A DNA stretch of 51,536 nucleotides from Mesorhizobium amorphae (GTDB lineage: Bacteria > Pseudomonadota > Alphaproteobacteria > Rhizobiales > Rhizobiaceae). A program made the position numbers and the translations under genes. Where the stretch lies: positions 1-51,536 of the forward strand of contig NZ_JHQS01000125.1 of the NCBI RefSeq assembly GCF_014843845.1. The letters are read 5' to 3'. Shown piece by piece: positions 51,150 to 51,536 of the stretch. Below the pieces are notes generated by a model. The model saw only the letters and a list, made by a program, of their open reading frames with translations, was not told where the DNA came from and did no database searches. Each line of letters begins with the position of its first letter. The stretch's first letter is position 1.

Positions 51150-51536
51150 GGGCCGTCATGGATAGTTGCTTCTAGCGCCAGCAGCCCAACGAATCGCCGA
51201 AGAACACGCTGGTGACAACGTCGCGCGAGCGGCCGACAATGATCGGCACCGAGGCGGTACTTGATCCGCAGTTCTTCTCACGTCGCCGGCATGATCTGCA
51301 TCAGCCCCATCGCGCGCCCCTGCTCGACACCGCATGAACATTGCCAACGCTCTCGACCTGCATCACCGCGCGAAGCAGTTGTTCGGCGGTCCTGCGGGAC
51401 GAGTGGGTAATCGCGCTTTCACCGCCCGAGGACAGCTTGGTGTGGTGGCCGGCGCGAGCCGCGCTTGGTGACGGCGTGAGGCTGGCCTGGGTGCTTGGCT
51501 GTGCGGTGGCGTTGGCCGCCGCCGCCATTGCAATTT
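51150..51536 (-). pseudogene. Lytic transglycosylase, frameshifted and interrupted, running to the window edge
   Basis: Read leftward, the sequence encodes AEQLLRAVMQVESVGNVHAV and SSRGA, then after an indel MGLMQIMPAT, a TGA where Trp is expected, and EELRIKYRLGAD. The E-S region with S-x-GA-MGLMQ-MP is the active-site signature of Slt-type lytic transglycosylases, with the catalytic Glu in QVES. The nonsense codon and frameshift destroy the gene. An upstream Ala/Ser-rich part reaches the right edge, so the true start may be outside. Confidence 0.6.

Noticed and set aside
1..51536. CRISPR arrays, rRNA or tRNA genes
   Set aside because: No regularly spaced repeats and no cloverleaf or rRNA-like segments were seen on reading both strands.

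Overview
The window is GC-rich alphaproteobacterial DNA, most likely from a Mesorhizobium-like member of the Hyphomicrobiales. This rests on recognised families (DUF982, DUF892/YciE, DUF4142, DUF3606, IS66, Ku, several Gfo/Idh/MocA dehydrogenases) and on repeated GGAAC-N16-NGTT promoters of the EcfG/RpoE2 general-stress sigma factor type. No rRNA, tRNA or CRISPR array was seen.

Left part (1-24.5 kb): an accessory, stress-related and partly decayed region. It starts with the end of an IS66-type element and a structured, terminator-bearing stretch that could be a small RNA. A GNAT acetyltransferase, a phospholipase D/cardiolipin-synthase-like protein, a DUF763 protein divergent from Ku, a broken ATP-dependent DNA ligase, a DUF892 ferritin-like protein, a DUF4142 protein, a general-stress-17M-like protein and several small proteins follow. 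At least seven of these transcription units are preceded by a GGAAC-N18-TT promoter, so the block looks like a general-stress regulon with a DNA-repair core. From about 14 to 26 kb there are redox genes (orphan coxB, aldo/keto reductase with DUF6064, an IorAB-like molybdenum hydroxylase) mixed with fragments of htpG, a sensor kinase, a truncated globin, DUF3606, DUF763, a serine hydrolase, pntA and an SLC13 transporter. Most of these carry single-base frameshifts.

Central part (26.1-48.5 kb): an intact catabolic island of 20 genes with no frameshift seen. It contains an RbsABC-type sugar ABC importer (one binding protein, one double-ATPase, two permeases), five Gfo/Idh/MocA dehydrogenases, three SDRs, an IolD-type trihydroxycyclohexanedione hydrolase, an IolE/MocC-like TIM-barrel protein, a histidinol-dehydrogenase-family enzyme, an SMP-30 lactonase, an HpcH/HpaI aldolase, a D-2-hydroxyacid dehydrogenase, a cytoplasmic binding-protein-like protein without signal peptide, and one LacI-family regulator. 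A 16-bp partly palindromic motif, consensus WTGMAWWGCTATGCAW, occurs seven times, always in the promoter gaps of these units, and is the likely operator of that LacI protein. The gene set suggests import and oxidation of a cyclitol or inositol derivative, ring dehydration and opening, then aldol cleavage without a kinase. No iolB, iolC or iolA homologue is present, so the route would differ from the canonical phosphorylative inositol pathway. The substrate cannot be named from sequence alone.

Right part (48.5-51.5 kb): a frameshifted trehalase-family gene ends the rightward catabolic operon. It is followed by a short region of repeated TTGGCGAACC decamers with a palindrome, a Tim44-domain protein and a broken lytic transglycosylase that runs to the window edge.

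The contrast between frameshift-rich flanks and an intact centre suggests that the catabolic island was acquired recently or is under active selection inside a decaying accessory region.
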